Source: Hymenobacter daecheongensis DSM 21074 (GTDB lineage: Bacteria; Bacteroidota; Bacteroidia; Cytophagales; Hymenobacteraceae). Taken from it: a stretch of DNA of 64,000 bases. Where the stretch lies: positions 310,001-374,000 of the forward strand of contig NZ_FQYN01000004.1 of assembly GCF_900141805.1 (NCBI RefSeq), read 5' to 3'. This document shows, in pieces, positions 8,874 to 16,516 of this stretch (position 1 is its first letter; every line of letters begins with the position of its first letter). The position numbers and the translations under genes are program-made. The notes below the pieces were generated by a model. That model made no database searches. It saw only the letters and a program-made list of their open reading frames with translations, and had not been told where the DNA came from.

Positions 8874-9075
8874 CTGACGGAAGTCTGAAATGGAGCGCAG
8901 CGCAATGCGACTTCCAGCCAACTACACGCGGCAAGTCTCCAGACTGACGACCGTTGAACGAGCAGCTCGCTTATATTTCGCAAATCACCTGTTCGCTTCC
9001 CGTGCCGCAAGTCTGGAAACTTGCCTCGTGCGTCCGGCCGGAAGTCGCGCCTGCGGCTTCAGACTTCCGCCAGTC
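8874..9075. repeat. Family B structured repeat, copy 1
   Basis: A roughly 200 bp non-coding element filling the 329-base space between the divergent S46 peptidase and yidD genes. Outer ends pair (GGAAGTCTGA with TCAGACTTCC) and an inner pair surrounds a TTGAACGAGC core (GCAAGTCTCCAGACT with GTCTGGAAACTTGC). Copy 2 at 23299-23502 has the same order of blocks: GGAAGTC, AATGGAGCGCAGCGCAATG, CTTCCAGCC, GTCTCCAGACTGACGAC, TGAACGAGC, and GCCTGCGGCTTCAGACTT. Conserved pairing in both copies suggests a multi-arm fold. Confidence 0.8.
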
Positions 9076-9104
9076 GCTCCAATCCCTCTATTTTACCTCC
9101 CCCA

Positions 9105-9326
9105 ATGTCCTTTCTCTTCCGGCAATTCTTTCTGGCCCTGATCTGGATTTACCAGAAGCTGATTTCGCCGCTCACGCCGCCCAGCTGCCGTTTTCAGCCT
9201 ACGTGCTCGGCCTACGCGGCCCAGGCGCTGCACAAATACGGGCCGTGGCGGGGCGGCTGGCTGGCCCTGCGCCGCATCGGGCGCTGCCACCCCTGGGGCG
9301 GCCACGGCTACGACCCCGTACCCTGA
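9105..9326 (+). CDS. yidD: Membrane protein insertion efficiency factor YidD
   Basis: A protein of 73 residues; the ATG at 9105 gives the normal family length. It shows the whole family pattern: an amphipathic N-terminal helix ([15 protein letters not shown]), [13 protein letters not shown] with two conserved Cys, and the C-terminal [17 protein letters not shown]. YidD binds the inner membrane and helps YidC/Sec insert membrane proteins. It is here apart from rnpA-yidC, as in many Bacteroidota. The start lies 30 bases after the end of a family B repeat, so the repeat occupies its promoter region. Confidence 0.95.
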   Translation: MSFLFRQFFLALIWIYQKLISPLTPPSCRFQPTCSAYAAQALHKYGPWRGGWLALRRIGRCHPWGGHGYDPVP

Positions 9327-9413
9327 AGGCGGTTTTTTGCGTACACGCCAGTTCTCGCTGCTGCCTCCGCCTCGCGGGCCGGGGCAGCTTTTTTTGCACC
9401 ATAGCCGCTCCTT

Positions 9414-10292
9414 ATGCGCCATATTTTTGCTTCCACCACCCTTCTGAGTGTCCTCGTTTTGGGCAGCTGCACCGATGCCCAGAGTGACGACAAACCCGGA
9501 AAGGGCAAGAAAAACAAGGATAAAGCCGACGACCTGACCGAAGAGCTGGTGCCCGGCCTGCAGAAAGTAGGCGAGATGAGCAAAGTGACGGAAAGCTCCG
9601 GCCTGGCCCGCGCCAACACCGCCGGCACTTTCTACACCCACGCTGATGCCGGTAACGAGCCATTGCTCTATAAAGTGGACATGACCGGCCGCCTGCTGGA
9701 ACGCTCCCAGCTCCCGTTCACCAACGTAGACTGGGAAAGCCTGGCCCAGGACGATAAAGGCACGCTGTTCATCACCGACGCGGGCAACAACAACAGCTCC
9801 CGCCGCGACCTGGCCATCTACCGCCTCAACCCCGGCACCTCGGAAACCACCAAAATCAGGTTCGCCTACGCCGACCAGCGGGCCTTCCCGCCGGGTAAGA
9901 AGGAGCGTAACTTCGACTGCGAAGCCTCTATCTGGCACGCCGGCAAGCTCTACCTCTTCACCAAGGACCGGGCTCAGCAGCGCACCAGCAAGGTGTATAC
10001 CCTCCCCGATCAGCCCGGCGACCAGACCGCCCGCCTGCTCACCAGCCTTAGCATTCCGGGCGAAGTGACCGATGCCAGCCTCAGCCCCAACGGCCAGCGC
10101 CTGGCCCTGCTGGGCCGCGAAGAACTGTTTATTTTGGACGGCAGCGACCTGGCCTCAGCCCTAAAAGCCACGCCCCGCCGCTTCTCCCTGAAAGGTGCCG
10201 GCCAGACCGAAGGCGCGGTTTTTCTCGACGACCAGACGCTGATGATCAGCACCGAGGAAGGCTTTTTGTATCAGTATAAAATTCCACAGTAA
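9414..10292 (+). CDS. Lipoprotein with predicted beta-propeller fold
   Basis: A protein of 292 residues. The N-terminus is a lipoprotein signal with lipobox VLGSC (Cys19), followed by a Lys/Asp-rich linker (about 22-40: DDKPGKGKKNKDKADD). The body has propeller-like strand repeats (TNVDWESLAQDDKGTLFITDAGNN, NFDCEASIWHAGKLYLF, VTDASLSPNGQRLALL) that recall SdiA-regulated/SMP-30-like propellers. The conserved WESLA and NFDCEA blocks suggest a metal- or ligand-binding face. No catalytic residues are certain. The substrate is unknown. It is a single gene that converges on lgt. Confidence 0.7.
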   Translation: MRHIFASTTLLSVLVLGSCTDAQSDDKPGKGKKNKDKADDLTEELVPGLQKVGEMSKVTESSGLARANTAGTFYTHADAGNEPLLYKVDMTGRLLERSQLPFTNVDWESLAQDDKGTLFITDAGNNNSSRRDLAIYRLNPGTSETTKIRFAYADQRAFPPGKKERNFDCEASIWHAGKLYLFTKDRAQQRTSKVYTLPDQPGDQTARLLTSLSIPGEVTDASLSPNGQRLALLGREELFILDGSDLASALKATPRRFSLKGAGQTEGAVFLDDQTLMISTEEGFLYQYKIPQ

Positions 10293-10299
10293 GCACGAC

Positions 10300-10393
10300 T
10301 GTAGAGACGCATAGTTACGTCTCGGCATTGCTGATATTGTTCAGACTGCACCTGTCGTTCAATGCCAAGACGCAAGTATGCGTCTCTACACCG
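10300..10393. repeat. Inverted repeat between lipoprotein gene and lgt
   Basis: Imperfect arms of about 31 bases (10300-10330 and 10361-10392; TGTAGAGACGCAT paired with ATGCGTCTCTACA, plus GGCATTG with CAATGCC) fill the convergent gap after the lipoprotein stop. No coding signal is present. Confidence 0.75.
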
Positions 10394-10401
10394 TTCCCCA
10401 C

Positions 10402-10432
10402 AAAAAAGGCCCGCTGCACAGCGGGCCTTTTT
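10402..10432. terminator. Bidirectional terminator between convergent genes
   Basis: An 8 bp GC stem (408-415 with 420-427, GGCCCGCT) is flanked by A6 on one side and T5 on the other. It serves both the lipoprotein gene and lgt, whose stop is only a base away. Confidence 0.85.
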
Positions 10433-11338
10433 CTATTTCACTTTGACAACAGAGTCTTTCCGCGGCACGGGCTCATCCAGGTCCCGGGGCGCGTAGCCGT
10501 AGGGATTATCGGGGTTCTTGCCGGCTTGCCAGAGCACCCAGATTCCGACCAGAATCAGCGGGAGGCTGAGCAGCTGACCCAGGTTCATGTGCGTAAGCTC
10601 CAGCATCTTCCGGTCCCATTCGCCCTGGTCTACTTTCAGGTACTCGCCCAGAAAGCGTTGCGTGAAGAGCAGCACTACAAACAAACCAAACAGCAGCCCG
10701 CGCGGCGTGCGGTCCTTGGTGCGGTTCCAGAGCGTGTAAAGAAGGATTAGCAGCACCACGCAAAACAGCGCCTCATACACCTGCGTGGGGTGGCGCAGCT
10801 CGTTCGGAATGTTGGTCAGCTCGTGGTGAATCTCATTGTAGCGGGCAAACTTGAAGGCCCACGGCACATCGGTCTGCTTACCGATAATCTCGGAGTTGAA
10901 CAGGTTGCCGGTCCGGATCAGCGCCCCGCCAATGGCCACCACAATCACAATCCGGTCGAGCACCCAGAGGTAGTCGAACTTGTTGTTGCGGGCAAACAGC
11001 CAGCAGGCCAGCAGAATACCGATGGTCGCGCCGTGGCTGGCCAGCCCGCCTTCCCATATCTTGAGAATATCGAGCGGGTGCGCCAGGTAGTACTGTGGAT
11101 CATAGAACAAGCAGTGCCCCAGCCGCGCCCCCACCACCGTGCCGATGAGCATATAAATGGTAATCACATCGACCCAGCGCGGCGACACCCGCTCCGACTT
11201 ATAAATGTGCGACAGCACGAAGGTGCCAATCACGAAGCCCGACATGAACAGCAGCCCGTACCAGCGCAGCGTCAGCGGGCCAATGTGGGCGATGACCGGG
11301 TCGGCGGTCCAGGTAATGTAAGCAAGCAAAGAAACCAT
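10433..11338 (-). CDS. lgt: Prolipoprotein diacylglyceryl transferase
   Basis: A protein of 301 residues with about seven membrane helices. Lgt moves diacylglycerol from phosphatidylglycerol to the lipobox Cys of prolipoproteins, the first step of lipoprotein maturation. Conserved blocks are visible: GPLTLRWYGLLF near the N-terminus, LGHCLFYDPQYY, GGLASHGATIG with the essential His, IRTGNLFNSEIIG in place of the usual GRIGNFIN motif, and HPTQVYEA. The periplasmic loop (TDVPWAFKF) is typical. The many lipoproteins in this window would depend on it. Upstream on the same strand is nadE, 71 bases away. Confidence 0.96.
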   Translation of the reverse strand: MVSLLAYITWTADPVIAHIGPLTLRWYGLLFMSGFVIGTFVLSHIYKSERVSPRWVDVITIYMLIGTVVGARLGHCLFYDPQYYLAHPLDILKIWEGGLASHGATIGILLACWLFARNNKFDYLWVLDRIVIVVAIGGALIRTGNLFNSEIIGKQTDVPWAFKFARYNEIHHELTNIPNELRHPTQVYEALFCVVLLILLYTLWNRTKDRTPRGLLFGLFVVLLFTQRFLGEYLKVDQGEWDRKMLELTHMNLGQLLSLPLILVGIWVLWQAGKNPDNPYGYAPRDLDEPVPRKDSVVKVK

Positions 11339-11409
11339 AGGGAGTTATTTCGGGTGCAGCGGTAAAGGTAACGGTTTGCAGACGCGGCGTAGTAGGTGGA
11401 GGCGGGACG

Positions 11410-13332
11410 CTACAGCGCGTTTAATTCCTGCTGAAAGCCGCCGCTCAGGATCGGGAAGCGCAGCCAGGAGCGCGGGTCCACATTGTAGTCGTCGAGGTGG
11501 AAGGCCGGGGCGTACCGCTCGCGCTTCCACTGGTTGCGGCTCCAGAGGGTGTAGAAGCGTCGCACGTACGTTTTGAGCTGCTCGGGTTCGTAGCCCTTTT
11601 CCTCGGCCACCAGCGTAGCCAGCACCTGCGCGGGGCTGAGGCGGTTGTAGAAGGCCAGCCGCTCGATGCGGTTGAGCAGCACGTAAGGCATCAGGTCCCG
11701 CTCGTCGGTCTGCTTGTCTTCCAGGGGGCGCAGCTCGGCGGTGGGCTGCAGGGCATTCACGTGGCGCAGGCCGGGGTAGCCCAGCTCGGTTTCGGCCCAG
11801 CGCAGCCACTTTTTCACGAAGTCCTTATCCACGCCCGCAATGGGCGAGATGCTGCCGGCCGTGTCGCCGTCCATGGTGCAGTAGCCCACGGAGGCTTCCG
11901 AGCGGTTGGAGGTCGTCAGCAGCAGGCAGTTGAGCACGTTGGCCAGCATCCAGATACCGGGGGCCCTCACCCGCGCCTGAATGTTCTGCAGGGCCAGGTC
12001 GTCGGTCTGCCAGGTCAGTGGCCGGCCCAGCGCGTGCTCAATCTTGCCCACGTAGCCGGTCACTTCCTGGTCAATTTCCCAGTTGAAAAACACGGCCCCC
12101 AGCGAATCAGCCAACTCTTTGGCCGAGGTATAAGTATCATCCGACGAGTTGACGGTGCCCTGGTACGCGCAGGTGAGCAGGTGGCGTACCAGCTGCTGGT
12201 TTTCGCTGAGGCCAGTGGAGCTGAGCGCCGCTGGAGCAGCTTCCGTTTTTTGCAAAGCGGCGCCGCCGGCTCCGGTTTGCTGCACTACGTCTTTAGCAGC
12301 CTCAAAGCATCCACTCCGCCGCTTAAACTCCTCTACGCCCAGCTCGGCCACGCCCAAGCGCACCATTTCGGCCACGCCCACGGCGCACATGCACGAGTCA
12401 GCCCCGCCGCTCAGGCTCAGCACGAAGCCCCGGCTGCGGGCCTTGCGCAGATAGTCGAACAAGGCCAGACTCAGCGCCTGATTCAGCTCACGGTATTCGT
12501 CGGGCACGGGCAGCGGCGCAATGGTTTCCACCAGCGGCAGATCGGCTTGAAAATCAACGTCTACGCACTCCATGTCCACTTCCTTGAAGCTCAGCAGCTG
12601 GTTGCGCAGCAGCAGATGGCCGTTGCGGGCTACCAGAATTTCGCCGTCGTAGATCATGCGGCCGGCCTCGTTGCCGAGCAGGTTGGCGTAGAGGTAGGTG
12701 CAGCGGAAGTTGCGCGAGGCATTCAGCACCAGGTTGTAGCGCACGTCGGTTTTGCTCATGGCAAAGTGGCTGGCCGACGGATTCACAATCAAATCTACCC
12801 GCCCCATGAGGCGGCAGGCGGGCCGCTCGTCGTCGGGCCGCCACGCATCCTCACAGATTTCAAAGCCGAACCGGACGCCCTGGTGTTCAAATACCAGGTC
12901 GCCGATGGGCCACTGCTGCCCTTCCCAGGCCACAGTGCCCGTTTCGCCGGCCCGCCAGGAGGTAAACCAGCGCGGCTCGTAGTGTACGCCGTCATTAGCC
13001 AGAAACTGCTTGGCCGCGAAGCCCAGAATTTCGCCGTCGCGCAGCACGGCGGCCGTGTTGTAGGTGCGGTGGTTCAAGCGGATGGGCAGGCCCACGCACA
13101 CCAGAATGCCGTTGGTCCAGGGCCGGATCTGCTGCAAATGCGCCAGCGCCGACTCGGGCAGCCAGTCGCTCAGAAACAGATCCTCGCACCCGTAGCCCGT
13201 CAGGCATAGCTCCGGCAGACACAGCAGCTCCACGCCGGCCGCTTTGGCCTGCTCAATGGCCTCACGGATGGTGCGCAGGTTGTGGTTCCAGTCAAACGGT
13301 ATCTGGTTGAGGGCAGCGCCGGCTATTCGCAT
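11410..13332 (-). CDS. nadE: Glutamine-dependent NAD+ synthase
   Basis: A protein of 640 residues, the usual size of the two-domain form. The N-terminal nitrilase-type glutaminase domain has the Glu41 (LCLPE), Lys108 (AAKQFL) and Cys160 (FGFEICED) triad that frees ammonia from glutamine. The C-terminal synthetase domain has the ATP pyrophosphatase loop SGGADS (308-313) and uses that ammonia to amidate deaminoNAD. A stretch around 330-360 with KRRSGCFEAAKDVVQQ and Ala/Gly-rich sequence is an insertion often present in Bacteroidota enzymes. A 44 bp palindrome lies upstream. Confidence 0.96.
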   Translation of the reverse strand: MRIAGAALNQIPFDWNHNLRTIREAIEQAKAAGVELLCLPELCLTGYGCEDLFLSDWLPESALAHLQQIRPWTNGILVCVGLPIRLNHRTYNTAAVLRDGEILGFAAKQFLANDGVHYEPRWFTSWRAGETGTVAWEGQQWPIGDLVFEHQGVRFGFEICEDAWRPDDERPACRLMGRVDLIVNPSASHFAMSKTDVRYNLVLNASRNFRCTYLYANLLGNEAGRMIYDGEILVARNGHLLLRNQLLSFKEVDMECVDVDFQADLPLVETIAPLPVPDEYRELNQALSLALFDYLRKARSRGFVLSLSGGADSCMCAVGVAEMVRLGVAELGVEEFKRRSGCFEAAKDVVQQTGAGGAALQKTEAAPAALSSTGLSENQQLVRHLLTCAYQGTVNSSDDTYTSAKELADSLGAVFFNWEIDQEVTGYVGKIEHALGRPLTWQTDDLALQNIQARVRAPGIWMLANVLNCLLLTTSNRSEASVGYCTMDGDTAGSISPIAGVDKDFVKKWLRWAETELGYPGLRHVNALQPTAELRPLEDKQTDERDLMPYVLLNRIERLAFYNRLSPAQVLATLVAEEKGYEPEQLKTYVRRFYTLWSRNQWKRERYAPAFHLDDYNVDPRSWLRFPILSGGFQQELNAL

Positions 13333-13392
13333 GATTCACGGAGATGAATTGGTTTTGCAAAACAACTCCATTTCCCCGACTTGGGTTGTCCG

Positions 13393-13495
13393 AACACTGC
13401 GCCCTCTGCGTCTCTTCCGCGTCCTCTGCGGGCTAAGTCGTTGTTACGATTTTAGCCCGCAGAGGACGCGGAAGAGACGCAGAGGGCGCAGTGTT
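13393..13495. repeat. Perfect 44 bp inverted repeat between rnc and nadE
   Basis: Arms 13393-13436 and 13452-13495 are perfectly complementary over 44 bases (outer AACACTGCGCCCTCTGCG, inner CTCTGCGGGCTAA) around a 15-base spacer. The element ends one base from the rnc stop and could fold into a very stable hairpin in rnc transcripts. There is no T tract. No second copy was found in the window. Confidence 0.9.
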
Positions 13496-13496
13496 C

Positions 13497-14246
13497 TTAT
13501 ATTCCCAGGGCCGTGAGGGCGCGCTCGGCGGCCAGCTGTTCGGCTTGTTTTTTACTGAGGCCCATGCCTGTGGCAATGGCTTCTTCATCCAGCACCACGG
13601 TGGCCGAAAACTCCATCACCCCGCCCGAGCGCGCCTCGCCGGTCAGGTCGTAGCGAATGGCTTTGCCGTTGCGCTGCGCCCACTCAATGAGCTTGCTCTT
13701 GAAGTTGGTGGTGGTTTCAGTCAGGGATTTCACATCCACGAAGGGCTTGATCAGCCGGCCCAGCACGAATTTGCGGGCAGCTTTGTAGCCCTGATCGAGG
13801 TACACGGCGCCCACCAGCGCCTCCAGCGCGTTGCCGTTTACGGAGCGCGAGCGGGCGGCGCGGCCCTGCGCGGGGTCCAGTTGCACGAGTTTGTCCAGCC
13901 CGATTTTCAGGGCCAGATGATTCAGGCTCTCGCGGTTCACGATGCGGGAGCGCAGCTCCGTGAGAAAGCCTTCCTGCTCGTAGGGGAACTTGCGAAACAG
14001 ATACTCCGCCACCACGGCCCCCAGCACGGCATCGCCCAGAAACTCCAGCCGCTCATTGCTCTGGTGCCGGCCCGTGTCGCCCTGCTGCCGCACGATGGAC
14101 GAATGGGTGAACGCCAAATGGTAAAGCCGCACGTTATCAGGCGTGCGGCCGGTTACCGTGGCAATGGCTTGCCGAAACGCTCTGTCGTGTCCCAGCAACC
14201 GCCGGAAAAAGCCGAAAAGCGGCAACGGCTGCCCCGGACGAATCAT
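13497..14246 (-). CDS. rnc: Ribonuclease III
   Basis: A protein of 249 residues that cuts double-stranded RNA, including rRNA precursors and mRNA hairpins. The signature NERLEFLGDAVL is at 64-75, with the second acidic cluster in NALEALVGAVYLD. A dsRNA-binding domain fills about 177-248 (NFKSKLIEWAQRNG ... KKQAEQLAAERAL). Its ATG overlaps the fabF stop by one base (TAATG), so the two are translationally coupled. The order acpP-fabF-rnc is conserved in Bacteroidota. Confidence 0.97.
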   Translation of the reverse strand: MIRPGQPLPLFGFFRRLLGHDRAFRQAIATVTGRTPDNVRLYHLAFTHSSIVRQQGDTGRHQSNERLEFLGDAVLGAVVAEYLFRKFPYEQEGFLTELRSRIVNRESLNHLALKIGLDKLVQLDPAQGRAARSRSVNGNALEALVGAVYLDQGYKAARKFVLGRLIKPFVDVKSLTETTTNFKSKLIEWAQRNGKAIRYDLTGEARSGGVMEFSATVVLDEEAIATGMGLSKKQAEQLAAERALTALGI

Positions 14247-15496
14247 TATTCGGTGAACTTGCGGAAGACCACCGACGTGTTGTGGCCGCCAAACCCGAAG
14301 GTGTTGCTCATCGCCACGTTCACCTCGCGCTTCTGGGCCTCATTGAACGTGAAGTTCAGGCGCGCGTCCAGTTCGGGGTCGTCGGTGAAGTGGTTGATGG
14401 TGGGCGGCACCACGCCGTGCTGAATGGCCAGAATGCTGGCCACCGCCTCAATGCCGCCCGCGCCGCCGAGCAGGTGCCCGGTCATGCTTTTGGTCGAGCT
14501 GATGTTGAGGTTGTAGGCATGCTCACCAAATACCTTCTGAATGGCTTTGATTTCGGCCCCGTCGCCCAGCGGCGTGCTCGTGCCGTGGGTGTTGATGTAG
14601 TCCACGTCTTCGGGGCTGATGCCGGCATCGCGCAGCGCGTTCTGCATCACCAGCACCACGCCTTCACCCGTAGGGTCGGGAGCGGTGATGTGGTAAGCAT
14701 CCGATGAGAGGCCGCCGCCGATAATTTCGGCGTAGATCTTCGCGCCGCGGGCTTTGGCGTGCTCGTAGTCTTCGAGCACCAGCGCCCCGGCCCCTTCGCC
14801 CAGCACGAAGCCATCCCGGTCCTTGTCGTAGGGCCGCGAGCCTGCTTCGGGGTCGCCGTTACGCTCACTCATGGCCTTCAGGGCGTTGAATCCGCCCACG
14901 CCGGCCTCGGTGATGGCTGCTTCCGAGCCGCCGGTCACGGCCACATCGGCCATCCCCAAGCGTATGTAGTTGTAGGCCGCCACGATGGCGTCGGACGATG
15001 AAGCGCAGGCCGAGGTGGTCACGAAGTTGGGGCCGCGGAAGCCGTTCTTGATCGAAATGTTGCCCGACGAGGAGTCGGCAATCATTTTCGGAATGAAGAA
15101 CGGGTTGTAGCGGGGCGTGCCGTCGCCTTTGGCGAAGTTGAAGCACTCGTCCTGGAAGGTTTTCAGCCCCCCGATACCGGAGCCCCAGATGACGCCGACG
15201 CGGTCCTTGTTCACGCCTTCCAGCAGGCCGGCGTCTTTGATAGCCTCATCGGAGGCAATGACGGCGAACTGGGTGAACAAATCCATCTTCCGGCCTTCCT
15301 TGGTGGGGAAGTAATCGTCCGGGTTGTAGTTTTTGACCTCGCAGGCAAAGCGGGTTTTGAACTTGCTGGCGTCGAAACGGGTGATGGGCGCGGCACCGCT
15401 CACCCCGGCAGCCAGCCCGTCCCAATATTCGGCGACGGTCTTGCCCAGCGGGGTAATGGCACCAAGGCCGGTCACAACAACTCTCCGAAGAGACAT
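14246..15496 (-). CDS. fabF: Beta-ketoacyl-ACP synthase II
   Basis: A protein of 416 residues. The start at 15496 (MSLRRVVVTGLGAITPLG) matches the family N-terminus; 20 further upstream codons are in frame but do not. It condenses malonyl-ACP with acyl-ACP in fatty-acid elongation. The Cys-His-His triad is complete: Cys164 in TSACASSSDA, His304 in NTHGTSTPLGD, and His341 in KSMTGHLLGGAGG. It lies 87 bases after acpP and overlaps rnc by one base. Confidence 0.98.
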   Translation of the reverse strand: MSLRRVVVTGLGAITPLGKTVAEYWDGLAAGVSGAAPITRFDASKFKTRFACEVKNYNPDDYFPTKEGRKMDLFTQFAVIASDEAIKDAGLLEGVNKDRVGVIWGSGIGGLKTFQDECFNFAKGDGTPRYNPFFIPKMIADSSSGNISIKNGFRGPNFVTTSACASSSDAIVAAYNYIRLGMADVAVTGGSEAAITEAGVGGFNALKAMSERNGDPEAGSRPYDKDRDGFVLGEGAGALVLEDYEHAKARGAKIYAEIIGGGLSSDAYHITAPDPTGEGVVLVMQNALRDAGISPEDVDYINTHGTSTPLGDGAEIKAIQKVFGEHAYNLNISSTKSMTGHLLGGAGGIEAVASILAIQHGVVPPTINHFTDDPELDARLNFTFNEAQKREVNVAMSNTFGFGGHNTSVVFRKFTE

Positions 15497-15583
15497 AGGC
15501 GATTGGGAGACTGATAGAAAAGCAAAACGGCCGGCGGCGAGCCGGCCGGTAAGCACTAAATGGGGGTAGAAAGACGCAAAAGC

Positions 15584-15820
15584 TTACTTAGCGTGCTCTT
15601 CCAGGTAGCTGATGGCCTGACCCACGGTGGCGATGTTCTCGGCCTGGTCGTCTGGAATGGATACGTTGAATTCCTTTTCGAATTCCATGATCAGCTCAAC
15701 GGTATCCAGGGAATCAGCACCCAGATCATTCGTGAACGATGCTTCCGGCGTTACTTCCGAAGCCTCAACACCAAGCTTATCAATGATAATGGCTTTTACT
15801 TTTTCTGCAATTTCAGACAT
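15584..15820 (-). CDS. acpP: Acyl carrier protein
   Basis: A small acidic protein of 78 residues, normal for the family. The start at 15820 ([13 protein letters not shown]) is the standard one. Ser37 in [13 protein letters not shown] takes the phosphopantetheine arm that holds growing fatty-acid chains. It is first in the acpP-fabF-rnc operon. Confidence 0.98.
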   Translation of the reverse strand: MSEIAEKVKAIIIDKLGVEASEVTPEASFTNDLGADSLDTVELIMEFEKEFNVSIPDDQAENIATVGQAISYLEEHAK

Positions 15821-15849
15821 TTCCGTGGGGGTTTGGGGAAAACTAGGCA

Positions 15850-15881
15850 CAAATAACACTAACTTCCCTAACATTGTCAAA
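15850..15881 (-). promoter_or_regulatory. Candidate promoter of acpP-fabF-rnc
   Basis: The minus strand reads TTTG (878-881), 20 bases, then GTTATTTG (850-857). The spacing fits the Bacteroidota sigma factor, but the -7 box keeps only the TTTG half and one other position of TAnnTTTG. It lies 30 bases before the acpP start. Confidence 0.4.
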
Positions 15882-15982
15882 CCGAGCCGCCCGAATCTTG
15901 CGGGTATAAGATTTGGGGCCGCCGGGTTTCAACCGGCCGCCGGTGTGCGTAGTTTTGCCCTCCCCGCTTTGGTAGCCCGCTT

Positions 15983-16411
15983 ATGAAAACGCTAACGCTC
16001 GACGTAGAGTACGATTGTGACTTCGACCTGTTCGGCATCGTCTCGTCGAGCCGGGAGCACAAGCTGGCCTGGACGCTGAACAGCACGCTACGCCTGCGCC
16101 TGGTGAAGCAGCAAGACCTGATCTACGATCTGCTGGCCCAGGGGCGGCTGGTTATCAGCAACTACCTGCACGCCACCGAGAACCTGTCGCTGCGCCTGTT
16201 CCGCAACCGCTCCGTGGACCCCTCGCCGCTCAAAAAGCCCTTTCTGGCCCCCGACATCAAGGAATACGACTACCTGATTCAGGTCAGCAACGGCTACGGA
16301 GCGCTGGCCCCGGAGGAACTGCTGGAGCAACTGACGCGGCTGCCGGAGGTGCAGTATGCCTGCCAATTCGACCCGAATTCGTTGAAATTCAAAGAAAACT
16401 TGCTCTTTTGA
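15983..16411 (+). CDS. IPExxxVDY family protein
   Basis: A protein of 142 residues of unknown role. It matches a Bacteroidota family usually named for an IPExxxVDY motif. Here that motif is degenerate (APDIKEYDY in the place of the VDY block), while the N-terminal LDVEYDCDFDLFGIVSS and the C-terminal QLTRLPEVQYAC are kept. No signal peptide or membrane helix is seen. The family is commonly found beside pyruvate kinase, and pyk follows here after 105 bases on the same strand, so a link with that enzyme or shared transcription is likely. The recognition rests on overall pattern and neighbourhood. Confidence 0.75.
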   Translation: MKTLTLDVEYDCDFDLFGIVSSSREHKLAWTLNSTLRLRLVKQQDLIYDLLAQGRLVISNYLHATENLSLRLFRNRSVDPSPLKKPFLAPDIKEYDYLIQVSNGYGALAPEELLEQLTRLPEVQYACQFDPNSLKFKENLLF

Positions 16412-16516
16412 GGACTGTAACGTCCGCCTCCAAACAGGCGAAACGATTGCACAACCCGTCCGGTTTACTTTGATTTTTCCTCATTTCACCCTGCCTAGCC
16501 TCGGTGCTACTCGCCT

